DNA of 64,000 nucleotides from Sceloporus undulatus (lineage: Eukaryota; Chordata; Lepidosauria; Squamata; Phrynosomatidae): contig NC_056526.1 of the NCBI RefSeq assembly GCF_019175285.1, forward strand, positions 125,327,271 to 125,391,270, given 5' to 3'. Shown here piece after piece: positions 1 to 12,262 of this stretch (positions are counted from its first letter, which is position 1; each line of letters opens with the position of its first letter). A program made the position numbers and the translations under genes. Under the pieces are notes generated by a model. It did not search any database. It was not told the origin of the DNA and saw only the letters and a program-made list of their open reading frames with translations.

Positions 1-377
1 CTGACAAGGCAAAAACAAAAGAAAAATATAATTAACTAAGAAATAAGTGAAGCTAGTATTTATGAATATTTTAAGTGATTTAAAAAAACACCAACTACAA
101 TAATTTATGATAAGTGTGTACTATATACCATTCTTTATAAATGCCAAAATGTTAAACACAAGCCTGTATATGTGAAGATCAGCTCTAGAAAATGTTGGCA
201 CTAATGGAAGACTAAAAACAAATAGTGTAGAGATGAACAAGCACTTTGAGAAAGGCCAGACACATTTAACCTTACCTTGTTTTCTTCAGTGGTATATTTT
301 ATTTGGACTTTTGATTTTTTTTTTTTTACAAGGCAGAACATGAAATAATAATTAAAATAATCCAATAGTCTTGCCTA

Positions 378-613
378 CTGTCTTGTTATGTGCCTTCAAA
401 GTTGTTTCCAACTTATGGGAGCCCTATGGTGAACCTGTCATGGGATTGTCTTGTCAGTATTTGTTTAGAGAAGATTTGCCTTTGCCTTCCTCTGAAGCTG
501 AGAGTATGTGACTTGTCCAAGGCTGCACAGGAGGCTTCCAGCCCTGAGTGAGGATTCAAACCCTGGTCTCCAGAGTCATAGTCCAACACTCAAAGCACTA
601 TACTATGTTGGCT
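378..613 (-). repeat. tRNA-derived SINE, minus strand
   Basis: Read on the minus strand, the right end begins with a tRNA-like head: an A-box-like segment near 'tagtgctttgag' and a B-box-like 'gggtttgaatcc'. The left end is the typical squamate SINE tail, complementary to 'ttgaaggcacataacaag'. The same family recurs on the plus strand at 18878-19110 and 40605-40765. The copy is diverged and not transcriptionally meaningful as far as can be seen. Confidence 0.65.
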
Positions 614-1063
614 GTCAACCACACATTTACCCTGACATAAAACCATTAAAACAACTCCAGTTTAAAGCTCATTGAAATATCTTTGCAAACATCCTAATAT
701 CATAATAACCACCTCATGCTTTCAATAGTTAAGCTTTATTGTGAAGCAAAAAACAAAAAAATCTGTTTATATAGTTAGATTCCCACCATAACTACAGTAA
801 ATCTGTTGTCATCAGTTACAACTTATAATGAAGTTTAACAAGTCCCAAACTGAGCTCCAAATCTTGCAAATACTTAAAAACCACAAGCATGTTTACTGAA
901 CATTAAAAACAAAACATGGATACATTTATTTGAAAATCATAGAGATTCTGAATATTAATAGCAAAACATATATAGCAGAATTATAAGTGATAGTCATAAA
1001 AATCTTTGTTATGAGGCAATTATTTAGACAATGGCAAACCACCTTGGAATATCCCTCGTTTAA

Positions 1064-1267
1064 GGTTGCATCTGCACTGCAGAAAAAATGCAGTTTGACA
1101 CCACTTTAACTGTCATGGCTCCATCCTATGGGATCCGGGGGGTTGTAGTTTCTGGCAGCACCAGAGCACTGGAGAAGGCTAAATATCTCACAAAATTACA
1201 AATAGCATTGAGCCATAGCAGTTAAAAGTGTGTCAGACTGCATTAATTCTGCAGTGTAGATGCAGCC
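1064..1267. mobile_element. Palindromic PIF/Harbinger-like MITE
   Basis: The element runs from 'ggttgcatctgcactgcag' to its inverse 'ctgcagtgtagatgcagcc' and is flanked on both sides by TAA (1061-1063 and 1268-1270), the target duplication typical of PIF/Harbinger. The arms continue inward, so almost the whole element is one imperfect palindrome. There is no coding capacity. Relatives are at 19971-20185, 46932-47116, 49559-49711, 51132-51341 and 61595-61812. Confidence 0.65.
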
Positions 1268-3500
1268 TAAGAAAATCCTATGAAATTAATGGGTTGCCAT
1301 AAGTAGACATGCAGCTTGAAGGCACATAGATCCACATGGCATAGTAAAAAATGAAACTGTATCTAGCAGGAATTTATAAAGCAATTCTCTGCTTTAAAAG
1401 TCAGTAGAGTACAGCAGAAACTGGGAAGAGATGAGGATTTTCAATAGTCAAGAAGGTTACTCAGTAATCAGATTCACTATCCATGTGTTCAAATTCCCTA
1501 TCCATCAGCACATGGAGAAGATGAAGAATAAAACAATTTGGTAATCTTCTGACTGTGCCACTTCAGAATGCAGGAAGAAGGAAAGCACACCTTTGAATAG
1601 TCCTACGTAACAAATAAGAATTAACAAATAGACGAGGAGATAAAGAAAAAGGTGCAGGCTAACAGTTTAGGGGAAATGTTGGCTGTTACAATTTTTAAAA
1701 GGTAGATATTAAATTAGCTCTTTATAGCAGCAAAATTAGGAAACACTTCTAGGAAGTATGGCTATAAAGTTCATATACAGCTCAAAATGTTATTGGATTC
1801 GTCACTATTCTGTTCGGTAGTTAATTGGAAAGGAAATCTAGATGATTTATGAAGTAATCATAGTTGGTAGGTCTACAATTGAAGAGTAGTATCCCATTTA
1901 TAGATCACACCAGTCTGCACCCTATGTTCAGCCAAAATGTTCATTTCCTTTCATGAGCCAATTGTTTTAATTCTTCTTACTGCATAATGATACCAAGGAG
2001 TCTTCCCTGATACATCACTGGAGCAGATTTGCACTTTAAGTATGTTTTCCTGCTTAAAAGGAAATTAATAAGGTGACACATTATTATGTTGCTCTTTAGG
2101 GGGAGGGGGTGAACAGTCTGTTTGCAACACTACAGCCTCAGTGAGTGATCATTTGGGGAGAGACAAAATCCGTTTTAAAAGAGAAGGTTTGGAGTATTCA
2201 GGAGTTTGAGAAAGATTGGGGGAGATTTTATCCCATGAATTCCTATGCAAAGTCCACAGATGGACCACCCCTGGTCCATACATTTGTGGTCCAGTAGAGG
2301 CAAAAAAAAAAAAATCCTTTCCTCCCGAAGCAGAGTTTACAGAACCTAAGGATTCTGCTTGTTTTTAACACAGAGCAAAAGATGATTTCACTCTCATCAG
2401 ACCATGTGAGCAAGCTTGTCACCAGCACCCATCAAATAGAGGCCTGAGAGAAAGGCTCACTCATCTTAAAATCCATGATATTCCACTCCAAGGGTTTTCA
2501 GCAAGTTTTATAGAAGTCTTATCTACCCATTCCCCTACTCCTCTGACTGACAATGTAAGGTTGGAATTGTATGGCATATTCTTCTGGTCAGTGAGGATTG
2601 AGCCAGCAGTTCTGTGTTGTGACTAGTATACAATGGGTGGAAGCACATTGTGACCTCTAGTATCTAGGGACCCTAATTGTCTGTCTTCTGTTTTGCTCTT
2701 GTTCCTTCCTCCTCCTTTTTCCCTCTTGTTGATAGTAATGCTTCCTTCAGTATGTCTGGGTACATTTTTCAGCTTTTTGCAAATCCTGTGACCATGGGTG
2801 TTTTCCCCCTTCAGGATACAAAAAAGTTATCTAAGCATTTGGACCTACCTTTCATGAAAGAGGGAGTTAATCCTTTCCTTCCTTATTTAGTTTTCATTCC
2901 TCAGAACAATATGCGTCATTCAGTCCAACTTTCCAGTCTGTACATAGGGCTAGGAAAGAATCTTGGGTGAAAACCTGCATCCCTGATGTCAGTGACTCCT
3001 AATAATATATTCTGAGCTACAACTAGACTGAATATAAGGCAGCTCCATTTGTTCTCATGTATCAGTTGATAATTTGTAATTTCCTCAGGGCAGAGATCTG
3101 TCTACTGATTCACATGTGACTGTGATTATGTCAGACCCATACAACTAGGGGCAGAAATCTGGATGTTTTGGATAGAAGGCACAGCTTCTAATCCATAAAA
3201 AGCTTTCCAGTATACTGGAAGAACATGTTCTGATTGTGCATGACTTCTCTAACTGCTTTTGCTTTAATTTTTTGTGGGTTTTTCAGGCTATGTGGCCATG
3301 TTCTAGAAGAGTTTATTACTGATGTTGCTTTTACTTTATTTTATAGTTATGTTGATGTCTTGAGAGCATTGTTTCCTATTGTGACCACTTAAGAATGTCT
3401 GGCTGTTTCATAGGTTGTGTGTCTATCTATAACACTACTATGCAATTTCTGTCATTTGTTTAATGCATTAATTTTATGTTTTATTTGTTTTTTATTTTAG

Positions 3501-3595
3501 TGGTGTGCCTGATTACTTACCATCTATTTTTCATGATGTTTTTGTGGTCTTACTGGAAAACAATCTTTACGTTACCAATGAATCCTTCCAAAGAA
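3501..3595 (+). CDS. ZDHHC2: ZDHHC2 exon 2 (membrane segment 2)
   Basis: Acceptor 'tttattttag' and donor 'gtaag'. The exon starts with two bases of a split valine codon and ends in phase 0. It encodes the second membrane segment, with [15 protein letters not shown] followed by [13 protein letters not shown], which is diagnostic of ZDHHC2. Confidence 0.93.
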
Positions 3596-6500
3596 GTAAG
3601 TTACTATTGGTGTAAGAGGGGGGGAAAAGTTAATTGTACTTCCAGTTTATAAAGTCTGTGAGGAGTAAATAACATCTTGTATGAATTAGATATTTCTAGC
3701 TCTTGCTCCCATTTGCCTGGAGACCATCAATAAGCAACATGTAGTCTTTATGAATAGTGACAGACATTTTATTTATAGGTGAATAAAATAACAGCTGATA
3801 AGTATTCTTTCATACACATATTTTAAAATTATTTCACATAGTTAACATCTTTCCTCTTTCTGTTCTATTAATATATCAGTGATAAGTATACAACAGATAT
3901 TAAATTCCTGTCATATAATTTGAGTTGAGCTACTGAGTGACCCCTATAGTTAAGTAATTTTTCAGAAAAGAAATTAAAAATACCACAACCCCCCTTCCAA
4001 ATATAGGATGTTCACATTGTTAAGCATCTCTGAAGAAATAAATCAAATTTTAGTTGCTTATAAACATGCCACAGTTAGAACATGCTCAGCATTTGTTGTT
4101 GTGTTACATTCAACCATTGGAATGGAAAATAAAAACAACTTGATAATTCTAAATACAGTCGGCTCTCGTATTCACATTATCCACAGATTCAAGTTTCAAC
4201 GGCTTGAAGATATTTAAAAATATATGGTATATAAGTTCTAAAGAGCAAATGTTGATTTTGCCATTTTATATGAGAGACACGTTATACTACTCCGTATTGT
4301 ATTTAATAAGACTTGAGCATCCATGGGATGGGGGCGGGGGGGTCCTGGAACCAAACCCCAGCAGATACAGAGGGCCCAATTGACAGGAAAAAGTTAAAAG
4401 AACTATTGACATAATTCATTTACATATTTTCCTGTTGTTAAAACAATATCTTCCAGGCAACCCAAATTTACATACAGGGCAGAATCCAGCTAGTTTTCCC
4501 CTACTGCCATAAGATTTGGGTCAGCAGAGAAGGGAGAAGTATGATTTTCTTTCAGTCCTATTCCAATTGCACTCTCCCAAATATCTTCTGGACCTTGGGG
4601 CATGAAGGGGAGGGGAATTGCTGTAAATAAAGTATGCACATTCCATCAGTGGAGGAAAATTGGACCCTAATGTTATATATTTCATAATTTCAGGTATAAA
4701 TTGGAAAAAGGCATTGTTGCTGCTTGATTTCAGTTTAAAAAAACTTTGAGAATCAATTTGAACATTTTTCATTTCCAGCTAATTTTAAGCATTTCAGTTT
4801 AGTAAGTTAAGGCATTAGAAAGCAGTGTCTAAAGCATTTCTAAATGTTAGGTTTAGATACTATATTGATACAGCAAATTTCTTCCATGATCACTTCCCAA
4901 CAGTTTTTTTACTATTTGTAGCAAATAATACATTGCTACAAAATACTGTGGTTTATTCAAGCACTTCAGTTCTGCAAACTCAGCAGAAGATCATCTTCAG
5001 CTCAGTTGCAGGATGACATTTGAATTACTTACAGAGGCCAAAACATTTAAATACCAAACTAGCTTTAGGATCTAGGTATCATTTTGTTATTGTGGTGGAT
5101 GGAAATGGGGTACTCAATATGCTGATAATTATCTATTTCAGTCAGCTTTCCATGCCCACTAATTTTTTATCCATGGATTCAAGCATCCATGGTTTGAAAA
5201 TATTTTAAAAATGTATAAATTCCAAAAGCAAAACTTGATTTTGTCATTTTATATAAGGGAGGCCATTGTACTATGCCATTGTATTTAATGGGGCTTGAAC
5301 ATTTTGTTATCCATTGGAGTCTTGTAACCAAACCCCACCAGATACCAAGTGCCACTGTACTAAATATGAAACAGATTGGAAGTGAATGTTTTGTCGCTTC
5401 TTCACTGTTCTAAATACTATATTTTATATTAAGCTAATAATGGCCCAGAACAGACGGGCAGCCCTCGCACATGACGAGGGCGCCACAGCTGCAGCGCACC
5501 TGCCAGATGCGGCGCATGACGGTTACGTCGCAGCTGCACAGCTGCCAAACAGGACTGCGCAGCTGCGCTGTAACCGTGCCGTCTCTGGCACTTTGCGGCG
5601 CCACAAAAAGGAGCCGTATTTTGGGCTCCTTTTTTCCTGCACAGCAGCACCACACAATTTGTATGCTGCGGCGCTCCTGCGCAGGAAAGAGAGACGCCAA
5701 GGAGGCGCCTCTTTTTGGTGGTCTGTACCCCACCAATATTATTAATAATGGCCCAGATCCTGCATGTTCATCATAACTACAATGACAGAGCTTTGTCATA
5801 GTTATAGCTGACAATGTCCCACTCACAAACATACCTTTGCAGCCTAGTAGTGTCCCTAGCAAAATGTTTTTGAGGCTCTAGAGATCACTCAGTCATGGAG
5901 TGCCTTGAGAGCAAACAGCTGAAATATTACTCAGGGTCCTGCCATAACTCCTTGTCCCAAGGTATTCTGGGAATGGGAACACACTGCAATGTCATTTCCC
6001 AGTACTCCTATCTCCAGCACTTCAGAAACACTTCAGTCAGGCTGCTATCAGGCTGCAAAGGTGGATTTTTTAAGATCATGTTCAGTCATTCATGATTGTA
6101 AATGCAGCTGGGGTATTATGTCCATGTTACAATATCATAACTGCTCAGGATACTAGCCAATATTTTTTAATGACAGCATTCAACTAAGGTGATTTCATAT
6201 AGCAGTATGGAGTAATAACTAGCTTTCTTGAAAGCATTTAAGGGTTGGAACTTGTCTGGTAAAAAATGTAACTTGTATGAAATTGCATGGTTGTATATAC
6301 TGATGTGTGAAACATCTGTGATTTTTCTTTGTGGTCCCTGTGACTCTCACATATAGGTCATTCTGTGCCTGTGTATTGCTGATTGGAAGCTTCTAGAGCT
6401 AGCATTAGTATTCCAATGGAAGCCTGGCTTCCTTAGCTCACCTGAACAACCAGCCTCCTTTCTTATCTTCTCATTTCCTTTCTGTCTGATGCATCAGCAG

Positions 6501-9500
6501 CAGCTTACAAAGGAACTTCTAGCTTCTGCTGTAAAGTTGGCAACTTTTGTTCAGAGTTTTTGTCATGTCTCTGAATTGTTCATCATATCTTTAGTTCTCT
6601 TTATCATTCAAGTCTTCTTTGTTGCTCGTTGTCATTCTTCATCAGTTGTTGTCAGTCGTCATTGGTTTTCATCATTTATAAATTATGGCCTCTAGGCAGT
6701 ACGTTTAAAACTATGTTGTCACTGGAGGCAAAATTCTGGTCACTTAATAGAATCACAGAATTTTAGAGTTGGAGGAGACCACAAGGGCCATCCAGTTGAA
6801 CCCCCTGCTATGCAGGAAATCACAGTCAAAGTACCCTGAGAGATGGCCATTCAGCCTCTGTTTAAAGATCTCCAAGGAAGGAGACTCCACCACTCTCTGA
6901 CACTGCCATTGCTTAATTTGCTTGGAGAGTCCCATGTGGTTGGGTGTATTCATTGCTAAAGGTATCTAAAGGCATGCATTTACTGTATATACTCATGTAT
7001 AAGTCTAGAAATTTTAGTCAAAAAATTGACCCAAAAATCCTAGGTCGACTTATCCATGGGTCAAATGTAAATATTATACTTTAACTCTTATTAAAAAGGG
7101 AACGATCCCCTGGTATAAGGCAAGAGTGCAATCTGTCCTAGAAGCACTGACCTCCCTCTATTCTCTCTTCCATCCAGCCTTTAGCATGAGTTAAAACAGT
7201 TATGCCTGCCAAAATTTTGCAGGTTCTTTGGCATTGTTTTCCTTTGCTTCATCATTTAGATCCTTTGTTACATACCCCTACATTTTACCCTCAACTTATC
7301 CAAGGGTCATATCAAAATCCATAATTTTGCCTCCAAAACTTGACCTCGACTTATACATGAGGTCGACTTATAGTCGAGTATATACGGTAGAAATGGAGCA
7401 ATCCATCTCAAGGCCTTTATGTTGGAGGATGTAATGGCAAATCAAGAAAAAGAAGAAGGTGGTAATGATAATATGCTGCTGATGATGATGATGCATTCAG
7501 GGCCTGCATTTGAGAAATCAACAGTTTAAAAATGTACTTGTCCATATAAATGATAGGGAAATATTAAAAGTGCAGGGTTGATTTCTGGTATAGCTAGTTA
7601 ACTAGTATAGCTCGTTTAAACAAAACAAGAAATAAAAATACAACCCACCCAGCTGAGCAAAAACAAAGTTAGTAACTGGTTTCTTGAACTTATTATCTCC
7701 AAGAGAGAGGAATTCTCATATAAAGATAGCAGAAAGCTTGGGTGAGAAGCAAGACAGGACATTTTGGACTTCTCAGAAGCTTCTCTTTCCAGAGGTAAAT
7801 ATTCTAAGGTATCACTGGATAAGAACCAGGTCAACAAATATCTGTTTTTGGGGGGAGGTGGGTTAAGTCTATAAAAGCTATCAGACTAGGGCTTGTTAGC
7901 TCTCTCAGGCAACAAACCAGAAGAATCACTCTTCTGTACTGTTTGCTATACTTACCCAAATAATATAGGGTATAATACTATGATTGAAATGTATTATAGC
8001 GGTATTATACAGATGTATAATACTATGATTGAAATGCCAATTTACTTTCTGAAACAATTATCATAGCTATGCTGAATCAAAACAATCTACACTAAAATGC
8101 TATCAGATACTGAAAAATGCATGTAAATGCTCTGCATGAAATGTGCAGATTTCCTCAAATGCATCCTCATTGGCAATTCACCTCCCACAGACATCAAACT
8201 CCCTGGCAGATGCCCTGAGTTGTTGTTCATCATCATCTTACAAGTGGCACTTACACAACAAAATAATCTCTCTTATGCTTGGGATATCCACTAATAGTTT
8301 TGTTTGTAATGAGGAGCAATACCTATTGTCCATTATTCTGCAGCAGAGGCCACAGTTGAAACAAGCTCTAGAGATTGCATTTCTGTACACCATGCATTCC
8401 TGCCATTCTTTTTAATAGCCAAGATAAGATAAAAATCTAGCAAACAGAGTCAGAAGTATTTTTGGGCTCTTTGGTGATTGCACAAACCATGGTTTGTGAC
8501 TTAACTATACAAGGCAGAATGTAGGTCACAGCAGATCTCAGTGCACCCATATCTCTTAAAATCATGCCATGTGAAAATTTGGTACCAGAAATTACAACCC
8601 TGTGCTACACAGCCTGGGTGATCCATCCATACTGCCAAAGTTCCTAGATGTAGGAGCATGTCATGCAACCATTAGTTGGATCTGCAGGCTCAATTGGAAA
8701 CACTTGCTCACATACATTAGAGACCATAATGTCCAGCTGCATGAATGTCAACAATATCCTTCTAGTTTTACTTTCTTTAAGAGATAGAGGGTTGGCTTTC
8801 TCTTCACTAAGAATGTATGTTAGTACAGAGTCAGCTTACTCCCCACCTGATGGGTGTTTATGGTTTAAGCATGCTGATATCTACATATTTTTAAAATGAT
8901 TCAAGGAAGTCTACCCACCTGGTAAGGCTCCTGTTGTTCAGCAGGATTTGCATTTGTTTCTTTCTGTAATTACATCAGTGCTTCAAGCATTTGCCTCCTG
9001 TGGTTAATTATTGTTTTCCATGGAGGTAGCATTTTAGTGGCCATTTCCTCTGGTAGGCGAGCATTGTGCTTTAAGATGTGAGTCAGATTTTTGCCCAGGC
9101 CTTACTTTTAAGCCCAGGGTAGTCATTACAGGACATATTCTTTTTTACAGTTTCCTAATACATCTTTGGAAAGATAGCTTCACAAGGTAGGTATTTATCA
9201 TGCTTTCATGTTCTTGGTAGACAAGACAAAGTTTTCCAGGGCTTTCAACAGACTTTTCATTTGTTATAGTAGCCTAAAGAAGTCTAACCTGTTTCCCACC
9301 AACATTTAATGATATAGGTGACAGGGACAGTTTCTGTGATATATGAGGTGGCCAAGAGGCTCATGCCACCTTGAATGTGCAACCATTCCTCAAAAGCAAC
9401 ATGGACTCTGTCTGCTTTCTTATAAGAGGTGCTGTTGTTTGAGGTGTGTCAGAGTGGCAACGTGATTTCAAACTCTGTTGTTTATTTGACATTATTCCTT

Positions 9501-12212
9501 GGATGTCAAGACAAAGAAATAGATAATATTGGGGAGACCTTGCTATTTTCTGCTCTGCAGTAACATCTTTTCTTCCTCTGGTGATTGCTGCTTGTTAATC
9601 TCCCATATGTTGTATGAGTCACAGAGATCATGAAGAAGGGGTTGTTTACCTGTAAATTTGGTTCTTGAGTGGCCATCTGTGAACTTACTCAATTTTTCCT
9701 TCTCCCATCAAAGGTGTTTTATTCATGGGAATATCTTGGGTTTTCCCTCATGGGAGATTTGGAAATGAAAACATTTGGTGGGAGCCTGGTTGTATGAGGG
9801 ACATAGGTGACAGAGCTCTTGCCAAAATACTAAAACACTGGAAGGTTTGAACAAGTTCTCCACAGACAGAAAATGACCTATTGTATATGTGTGAATTCAA
9901 GATGACCACTTGAAGAACTAGAGTTACATGTAAACAACCTGTTCTTTCTGGGTTTCTGTATAAAAACACAAACCTCAGTCAGAGGATTAGAACTATAGTT
10001 GGCCCTCCATTTCCATGGATTCAAGTATCCACGGCTTGAAAATATGTTTTGATATAAATTGCAAATAGAATCTCTTGTTTTTGCCATTTATATAAGGGAT
10101 ACCACTTTCCTATGCCATTGTATTTAAGGGAACCTAAGCATCCACAGATTTCAGTATCCACATGGGAGGGGGAGGGGTCTTGGAACCAAACCTCAGCGGA
10201 TGCTGTGGGCTCACTGTATAAAGAGCATTTAGGTCTCCAGGATTTTCTTATGGCCAGATCAGAAAAGCCAAAATAAAGCTGCTTCAGGTCACTTTGGAGG
10301 TGTGTTGTTTGAATGACACACACATCTTAAGAGGCCAGAAGCTGTGCCAAAGCTGCGCTCCAATCCTTAGGATGTATGCATCATTTAAACAGCATACCTC
10401 CAAACTGACCTGAAGCAGCTTTATTTTGGCCTGTCTGTTCGGGCCCTTAGTAAATATTTAGGATTCAGGTGAGATCATAGGTCTCTCATAGGCCTAACTG
10501 CAACTGCTAGTCTCAGTCAGAGTAGATCTGTTTTGTTGATTGCGGAATAGTAAATGAATCTCTTTTACTCAGAACTACACACGGTATTTAGGACATAATT
10601 TGAATGTTAAGTTTGTTGAGCATGCTTCTAAATGATATCTCCATGTGAAAGGCCACTGAAAAGCTCTTTGGCAGTGCTCTATTTAGGTGTAATGCTTACC
10701 TCTGTGACAATTGCCAGCCTAAATGCATGTAATATTTCCACATAGGATTTCTGGAAATTGCTGGTATGGAGAGGACACATAAATTATGCAACTGTTAATA
10801 ATTTAGAGGAAAAACACAACCTTGGAGAAATACCTGTTGATAGTTGCTGTATGGACTCTGAAATTTAAGAGAGACTACAAATGTGTACTTTCTTAGCACA
10901 ATCTTTTAACCTGTTTTTTGCTCATACTTAAAAGTCTGCTCTGTTTATGTCAGATTATTGATTCATAGTGTATTTTGCAAAGTCATTGCTAGCAAGGAAC
11001 CATTCTATCATCTGTTCTAGTATCACACTTTCCCTAGACTGTGAAACTATTGACTACCTTCTAATTGATTTAACACAATTATCTCATGGATTTTCATTGA
11101 TTTAACCCAATTAAAACTAATACAAAACTAGAAAAAATCATGGAGTTGTGTGAGATCTCTTTCAGATTGGTCAGTCTTTAGCATACTTGGGTAAAGTACA
11201 TCAAAACTTTGCCTTTTAGGTTAAAGTTAATCATTTCTTCTATTAAGTAACAAGCATATTATTTCATAGTTCCACTTGAGCTATGCTGATAAGCAGCTGT
11301 TAGAGAAAGAACCTAGAAGTGAAATCCATCAAGAACTACTGAGAAGAGCAGCCAAGGACCTCCCCATCTATACGCGAACAATGTCTGGAGGTAAACCCCT
11401 TGTGCAGAGTGATGGCCTGCTCTATCTTATCATCTGTTCGATAACAGCTAATAATACAGTTGTTGTAAACAGCCATATCAACTTGTAGTTGAGGGATGTA
11501 AAATTACAATAGTAATAGTTTGGGAATATGTTTTTCTTATTAGCATCCACTTCTTCTGTTTTCCTTCTGAACCCAGTGCACAGTCAGTAATGAGTGAGTT
11601 AAGTGTAATAAATTGAAAATCCCAGAATTTAGAAAAAAATATTTTTGGACTGCAGCTCCCAAAATCATCATTGGTCATGTTGGTTTGGGGGTTTTGGGAC
11701 TCTGTAGTCTAAAAATAACTTTGCTAAGCTCCACTGAAGCCAGTCAAGTCTTAATCATCTCAATCCAACTGCAGTCAATATACATATAGAAGTAGGCTTC
11801 AATGTAAATAGCCCTACCTTGCTGGAAGTCATGACCATTTATTTGGTGATGCAGATCCAATTACCTAGCTTGATAAAAGTAGCTAGAGTTTGTATGAGCA
11901 CAGTCATGCCAGATAATTGGTGATAACTTTGCACTGCTGCTGCAGCTACAGAAATAGACCTTGATTTAATACGTTTATTTAATGATTTAATGCCACCTGT
12001 CTGTTGAACAGAATTGACAGAATTATTTTTGATCTGCCAAAGTTATGTGAAGGCATAGTTATCTTGGGATTAGTGAATAAAATCTGTAAATATTTTCTCA
12101 ATCCAACTCACTTTCTTGGGAAATCAGCAATTGTAAATGCAGTTACCTGGGAATAAGCAACTCAGTGGGTCTTAGCACTGAATAGACATGGATTAAATTG
12201 TCNNNNNNNNNN

Positions 12213-12262
<50 letters not shown>

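Larger units (their letters stand above)
1..3500 (+). other. ZDHHC2: ZDHHC2 intron 1 (3' part)
   Basis: This is non-coding DNA ahead of the first ZDHHC2 exon in the window. It holds a minus-strand SINE (378-613) and a palindromic MITE (1064-1267). Around 3270-3320 there is a short piece resembling a common squamate repeat that reads 'gggtttttcaggctatgtgg'. The rest (1-377, 614-1063, 1268-3260) is AT-rich and shows no gene, RNA or element I recognise. Short open frames at 2243-2428 and 2677-2970 have no family resemblance. Confidence 0.7.
3596..11269 (+). other. ZDHHC2: ZDHHC2 intron 2
   Basis: This large intron carries three Tigger-like MITEs (4156, 5139, 9996), Harbinger-like MITEs (5442, 10251), a CR1 tail (6739), a 'sovereign' TA-flanked MITE (6978) and two DIRS-like remnants (6345 and about 8130-9945). 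From 7440 to 7500 there is a small GAT/GAA-rich tract. The stretches 4400-5130, 7500-8130 and 10450-11269 show nothing I can identify. Confidence 0.6.

Noticed and set aside
5386-5862. Overlapping open frames of 74-142 residues on both strands
   Set aside because: They fall within a GC-rich MITE with inverted ends (5442-5734); frames on both strands at once and no protein resemblance indicate base composition, not genes.
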